This document shows, in pieces, positions 55,271-64,000 of a DNA stretch of 64,000 nt. The stretch comes from Agelas oroides. Taxonomy: Eukaryota; Porifera; Demospongiae; Agelasida; Agelasidae. Positions within the stretch are counted from its first letter, which is position 1. The number at the start of each line of letters is the position of its first letter. The position numbers and the translations under genes were made by a program. The notes under the pieces were generated by a model, which was given only the letters and a program-made list of their open reading frames with translations, searched no databases and had not been told where the DNA came from. The stretch spans positions 8,782,996 through 8,846,995 of the forward strand of contig OX422184.1 of assembly GCA_949130485.1 (NCBI GenBank), written 5' to 3'.

Positions 55271-55591
55271 AGACGGCTAAGGAGGCAGTTGGTGCTCTAA
55301 ATCGAGATATTTTTATGTGGATATTCAGAGTATGCTGTGACAGTTTTGTATTAGTATTAAATTAAGAATAATTTAAGAGTGCAGGTTTTAGCAATTCCAG
55401 CTTTTGCACATCTAAATACCTCTAATATAGTATGAATGCCAGGAATGTCAGCATTCTGAATGGTTGAAATTCAGACAAAAATGACATTAAATTCAGATGA
55501 TAGCCAGTAGACATTCAGAGGGATTTAGACTACTTTGTGACTTGAAATTCAGACAAAAATGACATTACATTCAGATCATAATCAGAAGTAT

Positions 55592-55697
55592 ACAAGACTT
55601 TAAAAACATTAAAAATGGAAAAGGATATAGGGATGGCATCCTTTTTGTCATGCCATCCCTATATCCTTTTCCATTTTTAATGTTTTTAAAGTCTTGT
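55592..55697. mobile_element. Perfect 48-bp-arm hairpin (MITE-like foldback)
   Basis: Bases 55592-55639 and 55650-55697 are exact reverse complements with a 10-nt loop (CCTTTTTGTC). The arm starts ACAAGACTTTAAAAACATTA and includes GGATATAGGGATGGCAT. One diverged arm occurs alone at 10798-10845, so the sequence is mobile or derived from a larger family. Confidence 0.9.
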
Positions 55698-56365
55698 TTC
55701 TGAACTTTTTTGACTGCTAGTCTTCCTCAGTTACAATGTGATGGTTAGTTTTTCAAGCATGGCCCTGTGTAATCACAACCCGTGAATTTGGAGGGAAAGA
55801 CTAAAACCATAGATAATATACCCTCCCCTAAACAATATTAGACTTTTACTCTGCCCCACAGCGTAGATTGTCTGGACCAGACCTAGTCTCACCAGAGTGA
55901 CAATTGGTTCAAAGCTAGGACTCAGTCTGAAGGTTCAGGCCTTTCTTGCTGTCTATGTCCCCAGCTGTATAGCTTTAGCCAACGTAGCCTGTTCCCAGAC
56001 CTTTATCCCAGCTCAATACTTGCAGCATAGTTCAACGGTGAGTACCAGTCTCGTTCCCAACAGTTGGTGGTTTGGGAATGAGACTATGTGTGCACATGCG
56101 TACACGGACAGAAAATGGCGTCCCACAGCAACGGACAGCAGGCTAGTGTGACAGTGAACAGCTAGTATGATTTCAGTCCGAGTTACCAACACGCTGAGTG
56201 TTTGTGGACCTGCGCGCTTCACTCGAAGATATACGCTGGGCACTTCTTTGAGCTTAAAACGCGTTCGTGGTTGAGTTTCAAAAAGTACTGTCCAAATCCT
56301 ACTCTGTAAGTATTTGTGAATGTTTTCAGCATCTCGTTAACACTTGATGTTATGGGAACCTCCTT
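55698..56365. other. Region without recognised genes
   Basis: No coding block or long repeat seen, apart from a short duplicated GTCTCGTTCCCA phrase near 56048. Confidence 0.35.
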
Positions 56366-56575
56366 TAAGGTGGCAGTGGTCTCTCAGCGGAGGTTAACGA
56401 AAACATAAACCTGGGTTACAGTCAGGACCAGTGTTACTCCTAGTTTCAGGGTTAGGGTTTGATTTAGGGCAATCTTGCTTTGTCACTACTCTTGGAATGC
56501 CAACTTTGACTGCACCAAAATGAATGCACATTTCAAAAAATTCACAGCTTGTCTATGGGAGGGGCTCATTCACAA
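56366..56575 (+). repeat. Dispersed repeat, copy 1
   Basis: TTAAGGTGGCAGTGG through AACGAAAACATAAACC to TCTATGGGAGGGGCTCAT matches 58381-58749, where about 150 bp of extra sequence is present. Confidence 0.8.
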
Positions 56576-57116
56576 GTGGAAGCAAGCATTACTAGCCCCA
56601 CCTCTCCCCCTTATGTCGCTAAACAACTCATGGCTCTGTTCCATACACAACCACTCTTCAGCTTTCTTGTCTACGGCAATGTACTACTACGTACTACTAC
56701 TACTCACACTACAGCACTCTACTAAACTCCTTTTTATTTTTTACCACCACATGAGGGGTTCCGCCAGACCACATCTTAACTAACTTAATTATAAACTGAT
56801 TATTGGATGCCAATGCCGACAGGCAATGGGGAAAATCCCCAATTTTATGGACAGTGAACGGTTGAAGACTCCCAAAACTGACGCGCTAAAAGTTTCAGAC
56901 AAGTCTATCAGCTTGGATTCCAGGTTTGTCAACCTTGAAAGTAACAGGGTTCTCTGCCACCTCACATAACTGAACCTATGAATATTTCACATGCTACATT
57001 TGTCAAGTCAACCCAGTCCAGTGCTACCACAGAACATGACACCACTAATCATATTCTTGAGGACCAATGAACGGAATGTTGCCTAGGGGTGCCACACAGA
57101 GCTAGCTAAATTCAAG
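56576..57116. other. Region without recognised genes
   Basis: No coding block, TIR or tandem repeat seen between the dispersed repeat and the TIR element at 57119. Confidence 0.35.
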
Positions 57117-57118
57117 TA

Positions 57119-57886
57119 CCGTAGTGTCCCGCTAATACGCCCCCTTCGAAAATACGCCCCCCCCCCCTCTTTTCCGCCAAAGTTCCTGCACAGGGTAGTT
57201 TGACTCGTTATAACGCCCCCCGGTGAGCGTCTTCTGGAACATCAAAACTACATGTGCTTACTATACGTTGCAAGTGCGTTCAGTAAGACTATAGTAGTCG
57301 GTGAATCTTTTGTAAGTTTTGTGGCTTTTAGAAAAGCCGGTTAAGATGTTCCAAGTTTTAAGCTGCTAGTTTAGCAAACAGGTTTATCAGTCTGTCAAGG
57401 TGTTTTTGTTTCCCTCTGAAGATGTACACGCACGGAACCACGAGTCCTTTCCCATCAACTTCAGAACGTCTTCTGTCACCATTGACGATGCAAGTCATCT
57501 CGCTGCCACTCTTGTGCAAGAAATACCAGCAGACTCTGGAAATTTCCCGTGGTACATGACCAACAGTGTTGCCGTTCTTGAGGACAGCTACAGCGAAGTC
57601 GTCGTGAATGTTATTGACCTCGCGTTGAACTGGCAGCTCTTCTCCGATGTAGGGAGACCACGCAGCTTTGTAAACGTGATGTCCGCGAACAGTATGTCGA
57701 TCCTGAAAGTCGTCGCCATAGTTAGTTGGAAGTGTCCTAATTGCGTACATAGCACTTGCGTAAAATCTTTTGGGGGGGGGGGCTTATAGTCGAGACTAAT
57801 TGCATCCTCGAATATAAGCCCCCCCTCCCCACTTTACGCGGGATGTAGTGTACAAAATGGGGGGGCGTATTAACGGGACACTACGG
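57119..57886. mobile_element. TA-flanked TIR element carrying a HIRAN-like gene
   Basis: CCGTAGTGTCCCG(C)TAATACGC with CCCC (57119-57144) is the reverse complement of 57861-57886 with one mismatch, and TA flanks both ends (57117-57118, 57887-57888), as for Tc1/mariner-type insertions. Homopolymeric C/G runs just inside both ends extend the inverted symmetry. The only gene inside is a HIRAN-like ORF; there is no transposase. It is therefore non-autonomous and cargo-bearing, or the TIRs belong to a family that captured the gene. Confidence 0.8.
57358..57750 (-). CDS. HIRAN-like domain protein inside a TIR element
   Basis: Intact 130-residue minus frame. DRHTVRGHHVYKAAWSPYIG starts the domain (residue 18 on). 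ELPVQREVNNIHDDFAVAVL and KNGNTVGHVPREISRV match the HIRAN signature of an L-x-R-E-x-x-N-x-x-D-x-x-A-V-x-V strand followed by a VGHxP loop. A C-terminal part follows (CIVNGDRRRSEVDGKGLVVP, GKQKHLDRLINLF). HIRAN domains bind 3'-OH single-stranded DNA ends, for example in HLTF/Rad5, and also occur alone. The open frame fills about half of the TIR element, and the bounds fit neither a frameshift nor a truncation. A related, broken copy lies at 53.1-53.4 kb. No TATA box or intron is evident. Family assignment is by motif reading. Confidence 0.65.
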   Translation of the reverse strand: MYAIRTLPTNYGDDFQDRHTVRGHHVYKAAWSPYIGEELPVQREVNNIHDDFAVAVLKNGNTVGHVPREISRVCWYFLHKSGSEMTCIVNGDRRRSEVDGKGLVVPCVYIFRGKQKHLDRLINLFAKLAA

Positions 57887-57888
57887 TA

Positions 57889-58302
57889 TTAGTATGCATG
57901 AGGGGAGAGATTGTCCGACTTCCAGCCGGAATTATACATGCCTTTAATGAGATTCATTGAGGACATTAACAACATTCACAAGTAGCTGAGGAGGGTTAAC
58001 GAGATTCATAGCCCGGTTCTGTTCGGGTTTGAGTCCATGAAGGGTGAGGGCATACTCAAATATTTCGTCATTTACCCATTCCTTTCAACCCCAAGCCAAG
58101 CTGCCAATGCTTCAACAGGTCAATAATGAAGTTCATGAGTCAACATACTCTAACCGTCCTATTGGACAGCTGACTGAACCCAGGGTTGTTCATGGGTAAT
58201 GCTGAGGTCTAGTTAAAGCCAACTCATTAATAGTTCATTACATGGACATAAACACTCCAGATTTTAGACCTCTGTTGGCCTTTAATTAGATTCATAGGCT
58301 CA
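57889..58302. other. Region without recognised genes
   Basis: No coding block. GATTCAT phrases recur (57950, 57999, 58289) without a regular period. Confidence 0.35.
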
Positions 58303-58382
58303 ATTAGGGTTAGGGAGATTAGGGTTAGGGATTTTAGGGTTAAGGCAAACCAGGGTTAGGGCTAGGGCTAGACTTAGGGTTT
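58303..58382 (+). repeat. Degenerate interstitial TTAGGG repeats
   Basis: TTAGGGTTAGGG occurs twice, with further TTAGGGTTAAGG, GGGTTAGGGCTAGGGC and TTAGGGTTTAAGG within 80 bp. This is the metazoan telomere motif, here interrupted. Confidence 0.8.
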
Positions 58383-58749
58383 AAGGTGGCGGTGGGAGTC
58401 TTTCGGCGGAGGTTAACGAAAACAAACCTACAGTCAGGACCAGTATTACTCCTAGTTTCAGGGTTAGGGTCTGGTTTAGGGCAATCTTGCTTTTGTTTTA
58501 GTAGCTCAATATATTCATGACCCAAAATTGCCACTTGATGACGCATCTACATGCTCACTGTAGGTAGCATCCTAACCAATGTATCTCAAATCAGTCAGTC
58601 TGTGCCAGCTTTTGTTCAGGGCTACTCTCAAAGTCAGGCTAGACTCATGTTTGTCACTACTCTTGGAATGGACTACTTTGACTGCACCAAAATGAATGCA
58701 CATTCCGAAAAATTCACAGCTTGTCTATGGGAGGGGCTCATCGCGAGTG
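58381..58749 (+). repeat. Dispersed repeat, copy 2 with insertion
   Basis: Matches 56366-56575 at both ends (TTAAGGTGGCGGTGG to GGGCAATCTTGCTTT; then GTCACTACTCTTGGAATG to GGAGGGGCTCAT). The block at about 58497-58648 is extra relative to copy 1. Confidence 0.8.
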
Positions 58750-58965
58750 CAAGCTCTCCCTGAGCTGTATGAAACAGGTGGAGCAACAAAGAGCAGTACT
58801 AAGGAGGCTGCAGTAGTGACTCCTTAGCCACATCGGACTCCAGCCTCTGTCTGGGACTTTGTCCAGGCTTAGTCCTACAGTATCAGTGGGTTGAACCAGT
58901 GATATGTTTGTATTTCAACTATTTGCACAGTTTCCACCTAGGAAAGTAAAGGCAATAACATTTCA

Positions 58966-60649
58966 GCTAGCACTGTGAATGCCCATAGCACTATGTGCCA
59001 ACCAAAAGCTGGGCTCCTCAAAGCAAACCTTAGGCGGGGAGTGGTCCCGCCCTTTCTGTAGGCCACGGGTCGGGAGTTCAAAGGGACCAAAACCCGTGGT
59101 CATGCGAGGACCGGAAAGGGTACTCCCCTGAAGACCAGTATTTTTTTTTGAGCATATCTCCCAAAAAACAGTAACTAACCACCCCATCCATTGGAGCCAT
59201 AAATGCCCCACCCATTTCAGCCATAAATGCCCCACCCATTTAAGCCATAAAATGCCACACCCATTTAAGCCATAAATGCCCCATCACCATCTCCCTTTGT
59301 GTTTTAACTTCACACTTTATGTATGTGTGAAATTTTGAACATCGATGTGCCAGCGGTGTTGGTGCTCCCCCACTCGACACACAACTTCTGAACATGCAGG
59401 TACAGATAAAGTCTGTCAGCCTTGCCAAATGGGGAACCCGCAGCATCCTTCAATGTATCCACCCGAAGACTCACGTGTTCTAACAACCATAATACCTCAG
59501 GCATGCCTTAGACCTAAACAGCATGACAATAAGCACCAGGCTAGACTTCTCACTGTGCATGAAGGAATATGTCTCCAACAATAATTCCTTGCCCCAGCCC
59601 CATTCCCATTTCCAAAGTTAACCATAGGATACCCCCTTGGTGAAGAGATAATTGAGCCGGAGGCTGAGGTGGTGGATAGTGAGAGTATTCGCTCAGGCAA
59701 AGTGCTTGTACAGTCAACCCACCCAGGCCCGCAACCCTGTCCGCAGGGGATCTCCACCTAGCTACCACAGTGTATTTAATTGCAAGAGGAAGGACAGCTG
59801 TAGTCAAAAAGACCCCGTCTTTATCCATCTCCACATAGATACATGTATATAAAGTATAAAGCCCTTATCCTACATGTAACACAGCCCCTTATCCAGCCCG
59901 TAGAGAAACCTACAGCATGCACACAGAGAGGTTTTAGTATCTGAGCTTACTGTTGTAAATAGGTCACAAGCAAGCCTTCCACAGCTCAGTCGAATACATC
60001 TTTACAATCCCCAGCCCCATTCCCATTTTCCAAAGTTAACCATAGGATACCCCCTTGGTGAAGAGATAATTGAGCCGGAGGCTGAGGTGGTGGATAGTGA
60101 GAGTATCCGCTCAGGCAAAGTGCTTGTACAGTCACATTCCCATTTTCCAAAGTTAACCATAGGATACCCCCTTGGTGAAGAGATAATTGAGCCGGAGGCT
60201 GAGGTGGTGGATAGTGAGAGTATCCGCTCAGGCAAAGTGCTTGTACAGTCACATTCCCATTTTCCAAAGTTAACCATAGGATACCCCCTTGGTGAAGAGA
60301 TAATTGAGCCGGAGGCTGAGGTGGTGTATAGTGAGAGTATCTGCTCAGGCAATGTGCTTGTACAGTCAACCCACCCAGGCCCGCAACCCCATCCGCAGGG
60401 GATCTCCACTTAGCTACCACAGTGTATTTAACTGCGAGAGGAAGGACAGCTGTTGTCAAAAAGACCCCGTCTTTATCCATCTCCACATAGATACACATGT
60501 ATAAAGTATAAAGCCCTTATCCTAACACACTCACACTCGTAATTTAAAATGCGAATGAGCTTCACAATCGTAACGGTGAATGAGGCTCACAGTAGTACAT
60601 GTAACTGAAGTGTGAATGAGCTTCACACTCATAATTTAAAATTTTATCG
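58966..60649 (-). repeat. R1 repeat, modules b-c-c-a on the minus strand (copy 5, permuted)
   Basis: Read on the minus strand: the end of a hairpin array (60640-60535), module c (60530-60000), a second module c with its link region (59880-59340), then module a (59400-58966) ending at the TATAAATATT block. Inside the first module c a 117-bp unit is tandemly triplicated. The outer array end is cut by the LTR at 60650, so the gypsy element inserted into this R1 copy. Confidence 0.85.
60018..60368 (-). repeat. 117-bp unit in three tandem copies within R1
   Basis: CATTCCCATTTTCCAAAGTT begins at 60018, 60135 and 60252 (exactly 117 bp apart). Copies are almost identical. 117 is 39 codons, so frames stay open across the array on both strands. 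Confidence 0.9.
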
Positions 60650-60808
60650 TGTTGTGGCTTGCTGTCTATGCGCCTGACGTTCATCACAGGGACAAGAGTT
60701 CAACAACGATCAGTGGGTACAATCAGAGAGGACCGGGAGTACACGAGGGTCACGTGATGACAGAATGACAGGTGATTATATACACAACTGATTAACATAC
60801 TCATTACA
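60650..60808 (-). repeat. 3' LTR of the gypsy element
   Basis: On the minus strand it begins TGTAATGAGTATGTTAATCA directly after the polypurine tract and ends GCAAGCCACAACA (TG...CA). The second LTR is outside the window, so the borders rest on the purine tract and on the break in R1. Confidence 0.7.
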
Positions 60809-60833
60809 TCTCCCCTTTTGTAAAACATGCGCA

Positions 60834-63227
60834 CTAAGAGGATATATAAAGATGAACACACACACACACACACCAAGGTACCAATGATAAATGCATTAGT
60901 AGAGTAACTTGCTGTTCCTGGTGTGAGTCTCTTACGATGGCACATATGTTGTAATCCAGTCGGGTGTCGTTCTGTCTTGTTGATCGACGTAGTTGTGGAG
61001 TTTCGTCCTGTGTGGGGGCTGATGGTGGCTGTGGTTCCAGCAAGTTTGGTGGTGCCGGGTCGGGTGCAGGTGGTGATGGTGGCAAATCAGGATCATCTAG
61101 CTGACTCGGCTCTGAGGGTTCTTCCTGGTGTGTTTGTTCTCCACCCTTGATTAGGTGTCGTCTGTTCCGCCGATACACGGTACATCCCGCTTGAACTGTA
61201 TAACTGCGTGGGCCCTCTGTGCCAGTACATATCCCTGACGTCCACCGCTTTTTTCCAGGTAGTCGCAGTCTCACAGTCTCTCCCACTGCTATGGGAGGAA
61301 GATCACGAGCTTGACGATCGTAGTAGTAGGGTTGTTTGGCTAGTTTGCCCTTCAATGCCTGGGCATCTGTTGTGGTATCGTATGCTGGCTTCAACATCGA
61401 TTCTGTCATGGGGAGTAGTGTTCGACATCTCCTGCTGAGGAATCGTTGTGCCGGACTTGACCCCACCCCCTCCGTCGGTGTGTTGTTCCAGTCTAGTAGA
61501 GCCTGGAACTCCGACTGTCTTGTCTCCTGGCATTTAGTGAGTAGTCGTTTGACTGTTTTTACTGCATTTTCCGCCCTACCATTAGATTGTGGGTAGTGAG
61601 GAGACGATGTAACATGCTGGAAACCCCATCTCTTGGCAAAAGACACAAACTCAGCTGAGGCAAATTGTGGCCCATTGTCGGTCACTAGCACGTCGGGGAC
61701 ACCATATCTGGCAAAAAGGGCCTTCAGAGCCCTGCTAACTGCTGTAGTGGTTGTTGTGTGTAAACGCTCCACCTCAATGAAGCCACTGAAATAGTCGCAG
61801 ACGACCAAGAGCGTCCGTCCCCTAAAGTCGCATAGATCAGCACACACTTTTGCCCATGGTCGGGCCATGATTTCATGCTGCATGAGGGTTTCCTTATGTG
61901 GTGCACTTTGGTAAGCTAGGCACACATCACATCTGGATATGTAACCTTTGAGATCGGATGACATGCGTGGCCAAGACATTGACTCACGAGCACGCCTGAC
62001 ACATCCTTCGATCCCAATGTGCGTGGCATGGCACTTGGCCATCATCTCCGCTCTCAGTGCTGCTGGAATTACCACGACTTGGCCCTTGAACACTAGCCCA
62101 CCTTGTGTGGTCATCTGGTCTCGGAACTCGAAGTACGGACGAACAGCATCTGGCACTTCGGCTTTGTGTGTTGGCCAGCCTTCTTGAACGATGCGCCGTA
62201 GTTCCTGCATTGCCACATCTTGTGATGCCGCCAGCTTGAGGCGCTCTAGGTCTTCTGGGGCCACAGCCAATGACTCAGTGTGGTCGATCGATTCCAGCTC
62301 CTTTACTTCCGCTACAGTGACCTCGTCAGGTAAGTATGCACGGCTTAGAGTGTCGGCCAGATACATGAGCTTGCCCTTCTTGTAGGTGACATCGAGTGAG
62401 TATTTTTGCAGTTGTAGGAGCATACATTGGAGCTGTTTTGGGGCGTAGTTGAGCGGCTTCTTCATGATTGCTTCTAATGGCTGGTGGTCTGACTCCACTT
62501 TCACCCTGTCCCTGCCATAAATGTAAATATCAAATCTGTTACATGCAAACACAATAGCAAGGAGTTCTTTTTCTATCTGGGCATACCGGGTTTCTGCCTC
62601 CGTCATGGCCCTGGACGCATAAGCCACAGGTTGTCCGTTCTGCATCAAAGCGGCCCCTAGTCCCGATCCTGATGCATCGCATTGTATTGTGGCTTCTTCC
62701 TTGAGGTTGTAATACCTCAGGACAGGGGTGTTCGTGATGGCTTTCTGTAGCTTCTGAAACGCATCCTCTTGTGGTTTGTCCCAGACCCATTCGACGGTCT
62801 TGTGAGTGAGCTCTCTCAGTGGTTTTGTTACGTCTGCGAGGTGGGGAAGAAACTTTGCCAAGTACTGGGACATTCCCAGGAGTCGTTGGACCCCAGCGAC
62901 ATCTGTGGGCGGTGGCATTCGTGTGATTGCATCCACTTTGGTGGGGTCTGCCCGGAGGCCTTTGTCCGTTGCTACATGCCCAATGAATGGCACCTCCTGC
63001 CTTCTCAGCTGCACTTTGTTGCTGTTCAGTCTGATACCTCTGGCCGCACATCTCTGAAGGAACGCCTCCAGGTTATGGTCGTAGTCTCTTACAGCATCTT
63101 CCAGCGTGTCCCCAAAACCAACCACAACAAAGTCATCCACCACGACCTCCACTCCCTGTAAACCTTCGATGAGTTGGTGGATCCTCCGTTGGAACACTTC
63201 AGGCACTCTTCCACCTGTACCGCCCAA
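60834..63227 (-). CDS. pol: Gypsy pol: RT C-terminus, RNase H and integrase
   Basis: A 797-codon minus frame. RT palm end FQRRIHQLIEGLQGVEVVVD with catalytic VVVDDFVVVG, connection domain FIGHVATDKGLRADPTKVDA, RNase H (ATIQCDASGSGLGAAL, QIEKELLAIVFACNRF, VESDHQPLEAI), then integrase with the H2C2 finger (HATHIGIEGC, CDVCLAYQ), CADLCDFRG (Asp 1), LVTDNGPQFASAEF (Asp 2), SNGRAENAVKTVKRL (Glu) and the C-terminal GETVRLRLPGKKRW with RRNRRHLIKGG. All catalytic acids are present. A Pro-rich tail follows and ends near the LTR in a CA-repeat-encoded stretch. The 5' part of pol is in another frame (63199 upwards), with residues between YRWK and PEVFQRR missing. The element is thus probably inactive but young-looking. 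Confidence 0.9.
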   Translation of the reverse strand: MGGTGGRVPEVFQRRIHQLIEGLQGVEVVVDDFVVVGFGDTLEDAVRDYDHNLEAFLQRCAARGIRLNSNKVQLRRQEVPFIGHVATDKGLRADPTKVDAITRMPPPTDVAGVQRLLGMSQYLAKFLPHLADVTKPLRELTHKTVEWVWDKPQEDAFQKLQKAITNTPVLRYYNLKEEATIQCDASGSGLGAALMQNGQPVAYASRAMTEAETRYAQIEKELLAIVFACNRFDIYIYGRDRVKVESDHQPLEAIMKKPLNYAPKQLQCMLLQLQKYSLDVTYKKGKLMYLADTLSRAYLPDEVTVAEVKELESIDHTESLAVAPEDLERLKLAASQDVAMQELRRIVQEGWPTHKAEVPDAVRPYFEFRDQMTTQGGLVFKGQVVVIPAALRAEMMAKCHATHIGIEGCVRRARESMSWPRMSSDLKGYISRCDVCLAYQSAPHKETLMQHEIMARPWAKVCADLCDFRGRTLLVVCDYFSGFIEVERLHTTTTTAVSRALKALFARYGVPDVLVTDNGPQFASAEFVSFAKRWGFQHVTSSPHYPQSNGRAENAVKTVKRLLTKCQETRQSEFQALLDWNNTPTEGVGSSPAQRFLSRRCRTLLPMTESMLKPAYDTTTDAQALKGKLAKQPYYYDRQARDLPPIAVGETVRLRLPGKKRWTSGICTGTEGPRSYTVQAGCTVYRRNRRHLIKGGEQTHQEEPSEPSQLDDPDLPPSPPAPDPAPPNLLEPQPPSAPTQDETPQLRRSTRQNDTRLDYNICAIVRDSHQEQQVTLLMHLSLVPWCVCVCVHLYISS

Positions 63228-63995
63228 AAGGGGTGTTGAAAGTGGTCAGGAAGGAGGAGTCCTCTTCCAACTCTATGTGCCAGAAACCCTTGCGGACGTC
63301 GAGGACCGTGAAGACTTTGGCACCGTGGAGGCGTGTCGCGATGTCCTCTATGGTGGGGAGTGGGTAGTGTTCCCGGCGGATGGCCTTGTTTAAGTCACGT
63401 GGGTCGAGGCATATACGCAGCTTGCCATCCTTCGGCACGACCACCATGGAGCTGACCCATGGTGTGGGCTGCTGGACAGGTGCTATAATATCCTGCTGCA
63501 CAAGGTCGTCTAGTGTACCCTTTAGAGCATCACGCAAGGGGACTGGAACTGGGCGTGGAGGGTGCTGTACTGGTTGAATGCTGTTATCTAGTACGATCCT
63601 GTACTTTCCCTCCAGTCGACCCACTCCTGCTCCAAAGACTTCAGGGTGCTCTCTTTGCAACTGTTCGATGAATACAGGTCCAGCTGGTTCGAGAGTATGG
63701 ACAGGGGCGTTACCAGTCTTTGGCTTGTGGATGGCATTGTTGTCGAGGTATTTGATGACTTCCATGCCCAGGCATGCCTTGCGCCCGAGCAGTGGACGGA
63801 TCTTTTGAGAGTCTACGAGCCGACAGTCCAGACGGTACTCTGATGCTTCCCTCCAAACCACCAATATTACACGTCCAACAACCGGCAGTGTGGTTCCACC
63901 ATAGGCTGTGACTCGAGTATTGGTGTGAGGGTCTTGTCGCCCGTGGCCTTCTTGTATGTGTCTACTGGTAGGACACCTGGAATCTGATGTAGCTG
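63199..63995 (-). pseudogene. pol: Gypsy pol 5' part: protease tail and RT fingers/palm
   Basis: Minus frame with VVGRVILVVWREASEYRLDC, LLGRKACLGMEVIKYLDNNA, then RT: RDALKGTLDDLVQQDIIAPV, TPWVSSMVVVPKDGKLRICL, DPRDLNKAIRREHYPLPTIE, FTVLDVRKGFWHIELEEDSS (motif A Asp) and FNTPFGRYRWK. It then runs into a stop at 63199, where the expected RMPFG-type segment is missing and the downstream pol continues in another frame. Upstream of about 63930 the protease-like text (TYKKATGDKTLTP) lies in a further frame. The deletion/frameshift at 63200-63230 breaks the polyprotein. Confidence 0.85.
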
Positions 63996-64000
63996 CCTGA

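Larger units (their letters stand above)
60650..64000 (-). mobile_element. Ty3/gypsy LTR retrotransposon, 3' part (continues beyond window)
   Basis: A 159-bp LTR-like end (60650-60808), a polypurine tract (minus AAAAGGGGAGA, plus 60809-60819) and a long pol reading on the minus strand. Protease/gag and the 5' LTR are beyond base 64000. It inserted within an R1 hairpin array. Confidence 0.85.

Noticed and set aside
62539-63051. Minus ORF overlapping gypsy pol in another frame
   Set aside because: Shadow of the RT/RNase H coding sequence, which carries all the motifs in its own frame.
1-64000. tRNA, rRNA and snRNA genes
   Set aside because: I looked for B-box-like GGTTCRANNCC with matching A-box and for rRNA-like stretches and found none that hold up by eye. 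A covariance-model scan would be decisive.

Overview
This is eukaryotic, almost certainly metazoan, genomic DNA. Coding blocks are split by short GT-AG introns (about 45-75 bp where I could place them), there are no operons or Shine-Dalgarno signals, and the window is dominated by degraded transposable elements. The best ordinary-gene candidate is a HECT-type ubiquitin ligase gene of a kind I associate with demosponges. Together with the short introns and the mix of DIRS, Merlin, pogo and TNP2/DUF4218-like elements, this points to a sponge or another early-branching invertebrate. The organism call is inference, not something the sequence proves.

Layout. 1-2.8 kb: 3' part of a DIRS/PAT-type tyrosine-recombinase retrotransposon (RT-RNase H, recombinase, split direct repeats). 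3.2-5.2 kb: an inverted pair of a Pro/Ser-rich retroelement ORF fragment around one module of a local repeat family that I call R1. 5.5-9.5 kb: a truncated tyrosine recombinase, an unassigned spliced gene on the minus strand, and a Ty3/gypsy integrase remnant. 10.8-13 kb: an R1 copy, a tandem repeat and a short TIR element. 13.3-15.1 kb: a SAM-domain gene on the minus strand whose intron holds a 1.22-kb Merlin DNA transposon with a 9-bp target duplication. 15.1-18.9 kb: a spliced, broken zinc-finger/TNP2-like transposase on the plus strand, with an Ulp1-protease/PHD remnant on the opposite strand. 21.3-25.7 kb: a nearly complete but disabled Mag-like Ty3/gypsy element on the minus strand. 27.6-29.2 kb: a decayed multi-exon transposon-like gene. 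29.4-37.5 kb: minisatellites, two large R1 copies with arrays of short hairpins, and two MITE-like elements. 37.5-41.1 kb: the HECT gene. 41.5-47 kb: pseudogene and repeat debris with a short element ending in CAGGGGCGGCGGA. 47.5-50.6 kb: a second DIRS-like element (gag and RT) on the minus strand. 51.3-52 kb: a pogo-like transposase. 53-58 kb: two HIRAN-like sequences, one inside a TA-flanked TIR element, an RT fragment and a 48-bp perfect hairpin. 59-60.6 kb: an inverted R1 copy. 60.65 kb to the end: the 3' LTR and pol of another Ty3/gypsy element that runs off the window.

Three things stand out. (1) R1 repeats carry tandem hairpins of constant loop GCTCA with compensatory stem changes, and their modules occur in circularly permuted order. 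(2) Two unrelated DNA transposons, Merlin and pogo, each carry an internal block of about 170-195 bp encoding the DNA-binding part of the transposase in inverted orientation. (3) A 768-bp TA-flanked TIR element carries an intact HIRAN-like gene as its only cargo. All calls come from reading the sequence; no database search was run.
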